A stretch of DNA of 22,977 nt from Pseudomonadota bacterium (GTDB lineage: Bacteria > Pseudomonadota > Alphaproteobacteria > Rhizobiales > Xanthobacteraceae). Positions 14,082 to 21,770 of this stretch are shown in pieces; position 1 is the stretch's first letter, and each line of letters starts with the position of its first letter. The notes under the pieces were generated by a model, which worked only from the letters and a program-made list of their open reading frames with translations, made no database searches and was not told the origin of the DNA. A program made the translations under genes and the position numbers. The DNA is taken from contig JAEZEU010000017.1 in the NCBI GenBank assembly GCA_023432885.1, positions 1-22,977 of the forward strand, read 5' to 3'.

Positions 14082-14948
14082 CTACGCCGAAAAGCCGAAT
14101 AATTTCGCCGGATTGTCGACGAGAATCTTGCGGCGCGTCGCCGCATCGTCGGTGTAGCGATAGAACAGCTCCAGCAAATCCGCGTCGTTGGGCATGTACT
14201 CTTCGTGCAACGGGTGCGGCCAATCCGAGCCCCAGATCAGGCGATCCGGATTGGTCTTGATGTACTCCTTGCCGAGCGCTACCGCCTCGTCGAAATGCGG
14301 GCGAGTGGAAACGCGGTGCCCGTTCGACATCATCAGCCAGACATTGCCCTGCTTCAGCAATTCGCACATCTTGTTGCAATTGGGATCGCCCGTCCCGCGA
14401 ACGCGCGCCATGTGGTCGACCACGACCGGCTGGTCCTTGAGGCCCTTGATGGTTTCGACCAGCGGGGAAAGGCCTTCCTCCGGCAGATTGATCTTCAGTA
14501 CCCATCCAAGCTCCTTGCAACGGGCCGCAGACCTCGCGAACAATTCGGGGCTCGGAATGAGATTGAGCCGCTTTCCGAAAGAGAAGCGCACGCCGCAGAC
14601 GCCCGCCTTGTCGAGAGCGGCGAGATCGGAGTCGCTCAGCGTGTCGTCGATGACGCCGATCGCCTTGTAGTTGGGACCAAGCGCCTTCAACGCATCCAGA
14701 ACGATGGCATGGTCGGTGGCGTAAACCGTCGACTGCACGATGATCCCGCGGTCAATGCCAAGCGCCTTGTGCATCTTGCGGGCGGCTTCATAGGTGGCGC
14801 CGGCTGAATGGTAGGTTGCGCCCGGCCGGGTCTTGTATCCCTCACCGCTGATATGAAACTGGCTATCGCAACTATTCGGGGGCGGCGCCTCCTTGGGCGC
14901 GCGGGTGTTAGGATCAAACGACAGATAATGGCTTCCCGGAGCGTTCAT
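14082..14948 (-). CDS. Amidohydrolase-2 family protein with QxH motif (lactone hydrolase/isomerase-like)
   Basis: The 288-residue TIM-barrel protein belongs to the PF04909/COG3618 group, which includes 2-pyrone-4,6-dicarboxylate hydrolase (LigI) and D-galactarolactone isomerase. The first-strand motif is D28-S-Q30-F-H32 rather than the metal-binding HxH. Other family marks are V-V-V-D-H179-M-A-R, W-L-M-M-S-N-G and R-L-I-W-G-S-D242-W-P-H-P, followed by D-N-P-A-K-L-F-G-F. From memory galactarolactone isomerase also has QxH, and these group members work without metal, so a metal-independent lactone or dicarboxylate reaction is likely. Its ATG overlaps the hpaH stop by four bases (ATGA, 14945-14948), so it belongs to the catabolic operon. 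The exact substrate is unknown. Confidence 0.85.
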   Translation of the reverse strand: MNAPGSHYLSFDPNTRAPKEAPPPNSCDSQFHISGEGYKTRPGATYHSAGATYEAARKMHKALGIDRGIIVQSTVYATDHAIVLDALKALGPNYKAIGVIDDTLSDSDLAALDKAGVCGVRFSFGKRLNLIPSPELFARSAARCKELGWVLKINLPEEGLSPLVETIKGLKDQPVVVDHMARVRGTGDPNCNKMCELLKQGNVWLMMSNGHRVSTRPHFDEAVALGKEYIKTNPDRLIWGSDWPHPLHEEYMPNDADLLELFYRYTDDAATRRKILVDNPAKLFGFSA

Positions 14949-15775
14949 TTTCTTGTCTTTCTTTCGTGGGGCGAGAAATAGCAGGACACCGAACCGAGCG
15001 ACCCGAAGTCGGCACAGAAGGTGTCGCCGATCCGGGCCTCGACGGGACGAATGAACGAACCGCTGAGCAGGATTTCGCCGGCCTTCATCGTGGCGCCGTG
15101 GGCGGCAAACTTGTTGACCAGCCAGGCGATTGCATTGGCGGGATGACCGAGAACGCCCGCCGAGACACCGGTCTCCTCGATCTGTCCATTCCGAAGGCAG
15201 AGTCCAGCCACCCAGCGCAGGTCGACGTCCGTCGGACGGAACGGCCGCCCGCCCGTGATCAGCGCCGCATACCCGGCGTTGTCACAGATGCTGTCAACGA
15301 TCGTGCGAGGCCTTTTCGTGACCGAGTCGATTTTCTCGATACGGGAGTCCAGCAGTTCGATGGCCGGCGTCACATATTCGGTTGCGTTGAGCACGTCGAA
15401 GATCGTGCAGTTAGGGCCTCGCAACTCGCTACGCATGACGAAAGCGAGTTCGATCTCGACGCGCGGGGCGCGAAAGATTCCTGCAGGTATCTCGACGCCG
15501 TCCTGATAGAGCGTGTCATCCAGGAGCGCGCCATAATCCGGCTCGTCAACCAGCGACGTCGATTGCATCGCTTTCGATGTCAGGCCGATCTTGTGGCCGA
15601 CGACCTTGGCACCTTCCGCGACCTTCAGATCGACCCAGGCTTCCTGGATGGCGTAGGCATCCTCAAGAACAATCCCCGGGCTGGTGATCGTAAGCGGCCG
15701 TATCATCTGGCGTGCGCGGTAGGCCTGCTGGATTTCGCCGGCCAGCCGCCGAACTTCATCCTTGTTCATTGCCAT
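14945..15775 (-). CDS. hpaH: 2-oxo-hept-4-ene-1,7-dioate hydratase (HpaH/HpcG-like)
   Basis: A 276-residue member of the 2-keto-4-pentenoate hydratase family (FAH fold). It adds water to a 2-oxo-enoic dicarboxylate, giving a 4-hydroxy-2-oxo acid that an aldolase then splits. The sequence follows HpaH/HpcG closely along its length: IEDAY-type start (LEDAYAIQEAW), G60-H-K-I-G-L-T-S-K-A-M-Q, E-P-D-Y-G-A-L-L-D-D, the metal-binding glutamates E107 and E109 (VEIEL) and E140, R-G-P-N-C-T, L-D-L-R-W-like D-V-D-L-R-W, and G-V-L-G-H-P-A-N. HpaH belongs to homoprotocatechuate meta-cleavage. The other genes of that pathway are absent here, so the true substrate may be a related ring-cleavage product. Starts at 15775 or 15769 are both possible. 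It lies three bases after the RraA-family gene. Confidence 0.9.
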   Translation of the reverse strand: MAMNKDEVRRLAGEIQQAYRARQMIRPLTITSPGIVLEDAYAIQEAWVDLKVAEGAKVVGHKIGLTSKAMQSTSLVDEPDYGALLDDTLYQDGVEIPAGIFRAPRVEIELAFVMRSELRGPNCTIFDVLNATEYVTPAIELLDSRIEKIDSVTKRPRTIVDSICDNAGYAALITGGRPFRPTDVDLRWVAGLCLRNGQIEETGVSAGVLGHPANAIAWLVNKFAAHGATMKAGEILLSGSFIRPVEARIGDTFCADFGSLGSVSCYFSPHERKTRK

Positions 15776-15778
15776 GTG

Positions 15779-16504
15779 TCAGTTCTTTGCCTTGCCTTGC
15801 TTGCTCTGCCAGGCCTTGTATTGCTCGAGCGTCTCGGCGCTTGGCGGGAAATTGCCCTTCAGCGGAGCACCATCCAGCACCCGCCTGGCGATCCATGCCT
15901 CCTGCGCATCCTGCTCGACCGCTTCGGTTGCGACTTCGCGGGCGAGGTGCTGTGGAATGATGACGACGCCGTCGCCGTCACCGAACACGATGTCCCCGGG
16001 GTAGACAGCGACCCCGCCACAGGAGATCGGCCGGCCATGCTCCAGGGCGTGATGCGCAACGCGATTGACCGGCGGGCTGGGCGCCGCGGCGAAGACGGGA
16101 ATATCCATGCCGGCAACCTGAACGCTGTCGCGGATGCCGCCATCGGATACGATCCCTGCCCCGCCTCGGATCATCAGGCGCGAAATCAGGATATCGCCGC
16201 AGCACGCCGCACGTGTCTCTTCGCGGCAGTCCATGACGAGGACATGGCCTTCCGGAGTCATCTCGAACGCTTCGCGCTGCGTCTCGTTGGGGTCGGGCTT
16301 GGCACCGAATCCATCGATATCTTCGCGCGCAGGAATAAAGCGGAGCGTATAGGCAGGCCCTACCATCGGGCGATTGTAGGCCCGCAGCTGCCGAACATCC
16401 CGCAGCAGGACATTACGAAAGCCGCGCCGGAACAGGCGCGCGCAAATCGTCGCGGTATTGGTGGACTTGAGGTCCTTGAGTACCGCTGCATCAAGTGCCG
16501 TCAT
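15779..16504 (-). CDS. RraA-family aldolase/oxaloacetate decarboxylase-like protein
   Basis: The 241-residue product is of the RraA-like fold (annotated variously as RraA, demethylmenaquinone methyltransferase-like, or 4-hydroxy-4-methyl-2-oxoglutarate/4-carboxy-4-hydroxy-2-oxoadipate aldolase). Visible features are the N-terminal S-T-N-T-A-T-I-C-A-R-L, G-H-V-L-V-M-D, the cofactor/metal loop G-D-I-L-I-S-R-L-M-I-R-G-G-A-G-I-V-S-D-G-G-I-R125-D126 and G170-D-I-V-F-G-D-G-D-G-V-V-I-I-P. R125 and D126 match the substrate- and Mg2+-binding RD of class II pyruvate aldolases. Placed before a hydratase, it most likely cleaves the hydrated product to pyruvate and an aldehyde or acid. I chose the ATG at 16504. 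The frame is open further upstream but overlaps the regulatory region. Confidence 0.85.
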   Translation of the reverse strand: MTALDAAVLKDLKSTNTATICARLFRRGFRNVLLRDVRQLRAYNRPMVGPAYTLRFIPAREDIDGFGAKPDPNETQREAFEMTPEGHVLVMDCREETRAACCGDILISRLMIRGGAGIVSDGGIRDSVQVAGMDIPVFAAAPSPPVNRVAHHALEHGRPISCGGVAVYPGDIVFGDGDGVVIIPQHLAREVATEAVEQDAQEAWIARRVLDGAPLKGNFPPSAETLEQYKAWQSKQGKAKN

Positions 16505-16676
16505 TCGCGATACCCGGCAAATGCAGTACGGACGTGCGCAGCCTTCATCCAGAAGCCTCCCTGTCGATGTTTTGTTGCAGCGAACTTGATATTGGATCGC
16601 CTCGAAAGCAATTGCGAACTGGCGCCCGATTCCACATAGTGGACTCAATCGCAATTGCTTCCCCGAATGGATCGGC
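16505..16676. promoter_or_regulatory. Divergent control region of the IclR regulator and the catabolic operon
   Basis: TCCAC-ATA-GTGGA at 16631-16643 is a perfect 5-bp-arm dyad of the TCCnnnnnnnGGA type seen at operators of IclR-family regulators. It is flanked by a perfect 12-bp inverted repeat: AAGCAATTGCGA at 16606-16617 and TCGCAATTGCTT at 16649-16660. Each arm holds a GCAATTGC palindrome, and the two are 43 bp apart (about four helical turns). A possible regulator promoter, TTGCGA (16613-16618) with 16-bp spacing to CATAGT (16635-16640), overlaps both elements, which fits autorepression. Confidence 0.6.
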
Positions 16677-17480
16677 ATGGTGGATCGCGCGAGCAGATGG
16701 ATCGATGAACTTGTTGAAGCCGGTGACCCGCCCAGGGGAACCCAGAGCATCCACCGCGCCTTCCTCGTGCTGCGCGTCGTTTCCATCGGCAAGGAAGGCG
16801 GACATGGATTGAACGACATCGCGACGGCAACCGGTTTGACCCGTCCGACAGTGCATCGGGTGCTTGCAGCATTGATGGCGGAGGGAGCCGTCGAACAGCG
16901 GCCGAAAACACAGCGCTACCTCGCACCGAAGTACCTTAACGTTTCAGCGGTCCGGCCGACCGCCTCGCCTCTCATGAATGCGGCGAACCCGTTCCTGGAT
17001 GAGGCTGTCGAGAAGATTGGCGACACCGTTTCGCTCACCTTGCGGAGTGGATTCGAAACCATTTGCGTGGCGCGTCGCCTTGGCAGCTATCCCATCCAGA
17101 TCCTGTCGCTTGGTGTCGGTGTGCGGCGCCCGATCGGAATCAGCGCCTCCGGCATTGCGCTGTTGTCCAGCCTGTCTCCCGCCGGCGCGCGCAAGATCCT
17201 GACAAAGAACCAGGCGCATCTGCGGGCGAACGGTACTAATGTCCGGGAATCGATGCAGTCCGTGGTACGGGCGCGCGAACGAGGATATGCGTTGCGTGAG
17301 CGCGGATTGGTTCAGGGCACGAAGGCGGTCTCGATCGCCTTCGGCCGCTATCGCGGCGAGGCGCTCGCAACACTGACCGTGACCGCCATCGCCCATCGTC
17401 TGCCGACGTCGCGCGTGATAACCGTAGTCGAGCACCTTCGCGACTGCGCCGCGGGCATCGAGAGCGCTCTGGAAGGCTGA
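16677..17480 (+). CDS. IclR-family transcriptional regulator
   Basis: A 267-residue regulator with an N-terminal winged helix-turn-helix. G-T-Q-S-I-H-R-A-F-L-V-L (21-32) is the classic IclR entry motif, and the recognition helix lies around G-L-T-R-P-T-V-H-R-V-L-A-A-L (53-66), followed by the wing to about 85. The C-terminal effector domain (about 95-262) contains G-D-T-V-S-L-T-L-R-S-G, the R-R-P-I-G-I-S-A-S-G-I-A-L-L motif, E-R-G-Y-A and A-L-T-V-T-A. IclR proteins bind small organic acids and act as repressor or activator. It is divergent from the RraA-hpaH operon and probably controls it together with itself. ATG 16677 is the likely start, with a weak ribosome-binding site. It is convergent with the ABC-F gene (15-bp gap). 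Confidence 0.92.
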   Translation: MVDRASRWIDELVEAGDPPRGTQSIHRAFLVLRVVSIGKEGGHGLNDIATATGLTRPTVHRVLAALMAEGAVEQRPKTQRYLAPKYLNVSAVRPTASPLMNAANPFLDEAVEKIGDTVSLTLRSGFETICVARRLGSYPIQILSLGVGVRRPIGISASGIALLSSLSPAGARKILTKNQAHLRANGTNVRESMQSVVRARERGYALRERGLVQGTKAVSIAFGRYRGEALATLTVTAIAHRLPTSRVITVVEHLRDCAAGIESALEG

Positions 17481-17495
17481 AGCGGTGCGGGGATA

Positions 17496-19118
17496 TCAGC
17501 TTCGCAGGCCCGGCGCTTCCTGGCCGGTGCGCTCGACATATTCGGTGTAGCCGCCGCCATACTGGTGGATGCCTTCCGGCGTCAGCTCCAGCACGCGGTT
17601 GGAGAGCGCAGAGAGGAAATGCCGGTCGTGCGAGACGAACAGCATGGTGCCCTCGAACTCGGCGAGCGCGTTGATCAGCATTTCCTTGGTCGCCATGTCC
17701 AGATGGTTGGTCGGCTCGTCCAGCACCAGGAAATTCGGCGGATCGTAGAGCATCTTTGCCATCACCAGCCGCGCCTTCTCGCCGCCCGACAAGACCCGGC
17801 ACTTCTTCTCGACGTCGTCGCCGGAGAAGCCGAAGCAGCCGGCGAGCGCCCGCAGGCTGCCTTGGCCGGCTTGCGGGAAGGAATCTTCCAGCGACTGGAA
17901 TACGGTGCGCTCGCCGTCGAGCAAGTCCATCGCGTGCTGGGCGAAGTAGCCCATCTTCACGCTGCCGCCGATCGAGACCGTGCCGTTATCGGGCTCGGTC
18001 GAGCCGGCGATGAGCTTCAGCAAGGTCGACTTGCCGGCGCCGTTGACACCCATCACGCACCAGCGTTCGCGGCGGCGGATCATGAAGTCCAGTCCTTCAT
18101 AGATGCGGCGGCTGCCATAGCTCTTGTGGACGTTTTTCAGGCTTGCCACATCCTCGCCCGAGCGCGGCGCGGGTGCAAATTCGAACGCGATCGTCTGGCG
18201 CCGCTTCGGCGGCTCGACGCGCTCGATCTTCTCCAGCTTCTTGACCCGGCTCTGCACCTGCGCGGCATGCGAGGCGCGCGCCTTGAAGCGCTCGATGAAC
18301 TTGATCTCCTTGGCCAGCATCGCCTGCTGACGTTCGAACTGCGCCTGCTGCTGCTTGTCGGCGAGCGCGCGCTGCTGTTCGTAGAATTCGTAGTTGCCGG
18401 AATAGCTGGTGAGCGATCCGCCGTCGATCTCGACGATCTTGTTGGCGATCCGGTTCATGAACTCGCGATCGTGCGAAGTCATGAGCAGAGCGCCCTCGTA
18501 CCCCTTCAGGAACTGCTCCAGCCAGATCAGGCTTTCGAGATCGAGATGGTTGCTCGGTTCGTCCAGCAGCATCACGTCCGGGCGCATCAGCAGAATACGC
18601 GCCAGCGCAACGCGCATCTTCCATCCGCCGGAGAGCTTGCCGACGTCGCCGTCCATCATCTCCTGGCTGAAGCCTAATCCCGCCAGCGCCTCCCGGGCGC
18701 GGCCTTCCAGCGCATACCCGTCGAGTTCCTCGAAGCGCGCCTGCACCTCGCCATAGCGCGCGATGATGTCCTCCATCTCGGCTTCCTGCTCGGGATCGGC
18801 CATGGCGGCCTCGAGCAGCTTCAGCTCGCTGGCAACGGCGCTGACGGGGCCTGCGCCATCCATCACTTCGGCGACCGCGCTGCGGCCGCTCATCTCGCCG
18901 ACGTCCTGGCTGAAATAGCCGATGGAGATGCCGCGGTCGGCCGCGACCTGCCCTTCATCGGGCTGGTCCTCGCCGGATATCATGCGGAACAGCGTGCTCT
19001 TGCCGGCGCCGTTGGGACCGACGAGGCCGATCTTCTCGCCCTTCTGGAGCGCGGCGGAAGCCTCGATGAAGAGAATCTGGTGGCCGACCTGCTTGGAGAC
19101 GTTGTCGAGACGGATCAT
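17496..19118 (-). CDS. ABC-F family ATPase (ribosome-associated)
   Basis: A 540-residue soluble protein with two ABC domains and no membrane segment, the hallmark of the ABC-F family (EttA/Uup/YbiT/YheS group), which acts on ribosomes. Domain 1 has Walker A GPNGAGKST (34-42), signature KLSGGWKMR (161-169) and LLDEPSNHLD (184-193). Domain 2 has GVNGAGKST (357-365), LSGGEKAR (443-450) and LDEPTNHLD (466-474). The charged helical linker between the domains (about 235-305, with YEFYEQQRALADKQQQAQFE and KFIERFKARASHAAQVQSR) is the P-site tRNA interaction motif region. Which subfamily it belongs to cannot be decided by eye. It appears to be a single-gene unit, divergent from the YdcZ-like gene. Confidence 0.93.
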   Translation of the reverse strand: MIRLDNVSKQVGHQILFIEASAALQKGEKIGLVGPNGAGKSTLFRMISGEDQPDEGQVAADRGISIGYFSQDVGEMSGRSAVAEVMDGAGPVSAVASELKLLEAAMADPEQEAEMEDIIARYGEVQARFEELDGYALEGRAREALAGLGFSQEMMDGDVGKLSGGWKMRVALARILLMRPDVMLLDEPSNHLDLESLIWLEQFLKGYEGALLMTSHDREFMNRIANKIVEIDGGSLTSYSGNYEFYEQQRALADKQQQAQFERQQAMLAKEIKFIERFKARASHAAQVQSRVKKLEKIERVEPPKRRQTIAFEFAPAPRSGEDVASLKNVHKSYGSRRIYEGLDFMIRRRERWCVMGVNGAGKSTLLKLIAGSTEPDNGTVSIGGSVKMGYFAQHAMDLLDGERTVFQSLEDSFPQAGQGSLRALAGCFGFSGDDVEKKCRVLSGGEKARLVMAKMLYDPPNFLVLDEPTNHLDMATKEMLINALAEFEGTMLFVSHDRHFLSALSNRVLELTPEGIHQYGGGYTEYVERTGQEAPGLRS

Positions 19119-19270
19119 TGCTGCCTGGAGGGAATAGGAGTTGGCGGCCTCTTATTCCATGCGGCGCAGCATTGGAAGCCCGTTCAACTGCATGGAACGT
19201 CGGCCTCCGCGACCTTGCCTGGCCGGAAAGACGGACAATACTTCAAGCCGCATTCTTGCGGAGATTTCAC

Positions 19271-19714
19271 GTGCAAACCGTATTGCTCTATCTGGCTGCG
19301 CTCGGCGCAGGCGTCTGCGTCGCGGTCCAGCAAGTCCTCAACGGCAGCCTGCGCGTCTCGCTGCAATCGCCGGCGTGGGCCGGTTTCGCGAGCTATCTCG
19401 GCGGCCTGCTGACGATGGTCGTCGTGCTGCTCGCGATGCGCGAGCAGATGCCGTCGTGGAAGCTGGTGACGGCGACGCCCTGGTGGGCGTGGAGCGGCGG
19501 CGTCCTGGGCGGCATCTTCATCCTGCTGGTCATCCTGCTGCTGCCCTCGCTGGGCGCGGCGACGCTGCTGGCGCTGGTGGTTGCAGGCCAGATGTCAGCC
19601 GCCATCGTCATGGACCATCTCGGCGCGTTCGGACTGACGGCCCATTCCGTTTCGATTTCGCGCCTGCTTGGCGTCGCGCTCATCATCGGCGGCGTTGTGC
19701 TGATCAAGGACTGA
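19271..19714 (+). CDS. YdcZ/DUF606 family small membrane transporter
   Basis: A 147-residue integral membrane protein with about five hydrophobic segments, starting with MQTVLLYLAALGAGVCVAVQ (GTG read as Met). The N-x-x-L motif after the first helix (QQVLNGSLR), P-x-W-A-x-F-x-S-Y-L-x-G, P-W-W-A-W-S-G-G-V-L-G and the final helix S-R-L-L-G-V-A-L-I-I-G-G are typical of the DUF606 branch of the drug/metabolite transporter superfamily. Such proteins work as half-size units. The GTG at 19271 is preceded by GCGGAG with seven bases spacing, which fixes this start. The longer upstream frame is not coding-like. It is convergent with the GrlR-like gene (6-bp gap). Confidence 0.85.
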   Translation: MQTVLLYLAALGAGVCVAVQQVLNGSLRVSLQSPAWAGFASYLGGLLTMVVVLLAMREQMPSWKLVTATPWWAWSGGVLGGIFILLVILLLPSLGAATLLALVVAGQMSAAIVMDHLGAFGLTAHSVSISRLLGVALIIGGVVLIKD

Positions 19715-19720
19715 CGCGGG

Positions 19721-20425
19721 TTACGCCTGCCGCATCAACTTCAATGTCGCGGTGAGCCGGAGGCTGCGCTTGCCGGCGAGCGCAATCGCCTCAAGCTCGG
19801 CGCCTGTTTCGTGGCAGGTTCCGGAAAATCCGATGCCGACATCGTGGCCGCCGAATACGGGATTCTCGCCCATGGCCGGCGTGTGCTCCTGGTTGAGGAT
19901 CTCGCCCTTCCAGCGGCCATCGGCCGAACTGTAGGCGCCGAGGTAGTAGAAAAAGGCATCGCCGCCGAGGATGCGGCCATCGAGCAGAAGCATCACGCCG
20001 GACAGGCCGCCGTCGATCCCGTCAAGGGCGCGGATGTGGATGGAATAGAGTCCGTTGACGATTCCACCCGGGCCGACTTCGCCGACCGGAGGCAACGCCG
20101 ACTCATCAAGCTTGGTCAGGTTGGCCCAGAACAGCGCGCCAGGTCGCGGGGCCGCCTCGCCTTCGAAGCGAATCCGCGTGGCGCTTGCCTTGCCGCGCAC
20201 GCTGATCGCGGCCTTGTCGGTGTCCATCAGCGGCTTATACTGAGGATCGTCGTTGTGACGTTCTGTGACGACCTCGCCGATGACCTCGTCATCCTGGAGT
20301 CGATAGGTACCTAGGTGCGCAAAAGCCGAATTGCCGCCCAGCAGCTTGCCTTGATGCAGGCACATGATGCTGCGGCCGAAGGCGTCGTTCACGCCGTATT
20401 CAACCTTGTAAAGTCCGTCCAGCAA
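19721..20425 (-). CDS. Protein with two GrlR-like domains, function unknown
   Basis: The product is about 234 residues and consists of two copies of the same unit. Unit 1 begins D-G-L-Y-K-V-E-Y and contains M-C-L-H-Q-G-K-L-L-G-G-N-S-A-F-A-H-L-G-T-Y. Unit 2 begins N-G-L-Y-S-I-H-I and contains M-L-L-L-D-G-R-I-L-G-G-D-A-F-F-Y-Y-L-G-A-Y, and each ends in a beta-rich segment. This G-L-Y...G-x-I-x-G-G-D-x-x-F...Y pattern is that of GrlR, the small beta-barrel negative regulator of type III secretion in enteropathogenic E. coli. Relatives are scattered in Rhizobiales without known role. The start is uncertain: TTG at 20425 puts the first domain at the N-terminus. GTG at 20473 is the longest option. 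There is no signal peptide. Confidence 0.65.
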   Translation of the reverse strand: MLDGLYKVEYGVNDAFGRSIMCLHQGKLLGGNSAFAHLGTYRLQDDEVIGEVVTERHNDDPQYKPLMDTDKAAISVRGKASATRIRFEGEAAPRPGALFWANLTKLDESALPPVGEVGPGGIVNGLYSIHIRALDGIDGGLSGVMLLLDGRILGGDAFFYYLGAYSSADGRWKGEILNQEHTPAMGENPVFGGHDVGIGFSGTCHETGAELEAIALAGKRSLRLTATLKLMRQA

Positions 20426-20502
20426 TAAAGTGGCCCCCGGCAAGCCGATCAATCTGCGGGCAGCGGATAGCACCCCGGGGGAAGCCGGTACAACAGGCCT
20501 TA

Positions 20503-20649
20503 ATGTCGCTTGAAGTATTGGACGTCGCGCTCATGCTTCTCGGCGGCCGCGCGCGACCCGAAGGTCCCGAGATTGCGACGCTTGCCCGTCTTCGGGTTCA
20601 CCTTGCGGGAATACAGCCGGTATTCGCCGGATTTCAGCTTGCGGATCAT
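20503..20649 (-). CDS. Small basic conserved protein (48 aa)
   Basis: A short lysine/arginine-rich protein beginning MIRKLKSGEYRLYSRKVNPK and ending V-Q-Y-F-K-R-H, with T-G-K-R-R-N-L-G-T-F and A-A-A-E-K-H-E-R-D between. I recall very similar short proteins in many Rhizobiales. The beta-hairpin look (GEYRLYSR...RRNLGTF) followed by a helix (RAAAEKHERDVQYF) resembles the N-terminal DNA-binding (AP2/Arm-like) part of integrases, so nucleic-acid binding is possible. AAGGAG lies eight bases before the ATG at 20649, which settles the start over the long upstream frame. A possible EcfG-like promoter is at 20675-20699. The stop codon ends at about 20500-20503. Confidence 0.75.
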
Positions 20650-20674
20650 GGCTGGTCTCCTTGTTTGACACATC

Positions 20675-20699
20675 AACAGGAGCACCACGCCGGTGTTCC
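20675..20699 (-). promoter_or_regulatory. Possible EcfG-type (general stress) promoter
   Basis: Read on the minus strand: GGAAC (20699-20695), 16 bases, then TGTT (20678-20675), one mismatch from GGAAC-N16/17-CGTT. It lies 25 bp upstream of the ATG of the small basic protein. The support is sequence similarity only. Confidence 0.3.
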
Positions 20700-20785
20700 G
20701 CCGGCTGAAGCGTTCCGGCTGCCTGCGATGCGACGCCCGCTGCGGAGCGATGTGCTCCACGTCGTGCCAGGGCCAGCGCCCCTAA

Positions 20786-21604
20786 TCAAAAGCACAGATT
20801 TGTCACCACATTGCCGCGCTTGTCCTTGATGACAAAGGGACAGCGCAGCCGCTCCAGCGCCTTCTTCGCATCCTCATCGCCAAGCGCGGCAGCACGCTCG
20901 TAAAAGGCCTTTGCCGCGGAGGAATCCTTCGGCCCGCCACGACCTTCGGCAGCGAACGCGCCCATGCGCTCCAGCGCTGCGGGGTGATTTTGCGCGGCTG
21001 CCTTCTCGAACATCGCGCGAGCCGCTGCGTCGTCCTTCGCGCCGCCGGAGCCTTCGGACAGCATCATGCCGAGCTGATACTGGGCTTCCGCATTGGTCTC
21101 CGCCGCGCGGCCCAGCAATTCGCGAGCGCGCGCGGGATCGGCCGGCGCGCCAACGCCGCCGAGCGCTGCAAGATTGGAGATGCCGCGGGGATTGCCGGCC
21201 TCGGCGGCACGCTGGAGCAGCTTGCGCGCCTGCGCTTCATCCTTTGCGACACCCGCGCCGGTGCCATAGGCGACGCCGAGCTCGACCATTGCTGCGGACG
21301 ACCCCTTGTCGGCGGCCTTGCGCCAGGCGGCGATCGCCTCCGTCATTTGCGCCTTCGCTGCATAGGCTCGGCCAAGCTGGTACATCGCGCGCCGCTGCGA
21401 CTTGCCGGCGACCGCGCAATATTTGATGGCGGTCGCGATGTCGGCCGGCGCGACCTCCGCAACGCCCTTCACATCGAGCGGCTTGTCACGGTCAGAGGGA
21501 TCGGCGGCAAGCCGGTCGCACAGCACGAGATCGGCCGACTGCGCATACGCCGTTGCCGGCGCCACGAACGCTGCAAGCAACAACAGCTGGAGGACCTGCC
21601 TCAT
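20786..21604 (-). CDS. Exported Sel1-repeat (SLR/TPR-like) protein
   Basis: The 272-residue product has an N-terminal signal peptide (MRQVLQLLLLAAFVAPATAY, cleavage near A-Y-A-Q). A short cysteine-containing segment follows (LVLCDRLAADPSDRDKP), and then about five Sel1-like repeats from about residue 65 to 255, with patterns such as A-M-x-x-L-G-x-A-Y, G-A-G-V-A-K-D-E-A-Q-A-R-K-L-L-Q-R-A-A-E-A-G-N and A-x-Y-Q-L-G-M-M-L-S-E-G. The C-terminus has two cysteines (LRCPF and N-L-C-F at the very end). Sel1 repeats are protein-interaction solenoids, often periplasmic in Gram-negative bacteria. The partner is unknown. I chose the ATG at 21604 because it gives a normal signal peptide. Confidence 0.85.
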   Translation of the reverse strand: MRQVLQLLLLAAFVAPATAYAQSADLVLCDRLAADPSDRDKPLDVKGVAEVAPADIATAIKYCAVAGKSQRRAMYQLGRAYAAKAQMTEAIAAWRKAADKGSSAAMVELGVAYGTGAGVAKDEAQARKLLQRAAEAGNPRGISNLAALGGVGAPADPARARELLGRAAETNAEAQYQLGMMLSEGSGGAKDDAAARAMFEKAAAQNHPAALERMGAFAAEGRGGPKDSSAAKAFYERAAALGDEDAKKALERLRCPFVIKDKRGNVVTNLCF

Positions 21605-21770
21605 GCGGCGCAGGTTGCGTTGCAGTGCCGGCAAATGCAAGGCTCGAGCCGTGCCTCGCGCAGCACGGATGTTGCCTCGGCAAGCGCAGGAATTTCAGGA
21701 GTTGATCCGGCGGAGTCAAAAGGCGACGGCGCGGGCTTGGGTAAAGCGCCTTCCGTTGTCATAAAACGCA

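Noticed and set aside
14966..16639. 557-codon rightward frame over hpaH and the RraA-family gene
   Set aside because: A shadow frame opposite two clear genes. Its translation has no motif, and it only stays open because of GC-rich codon bias.
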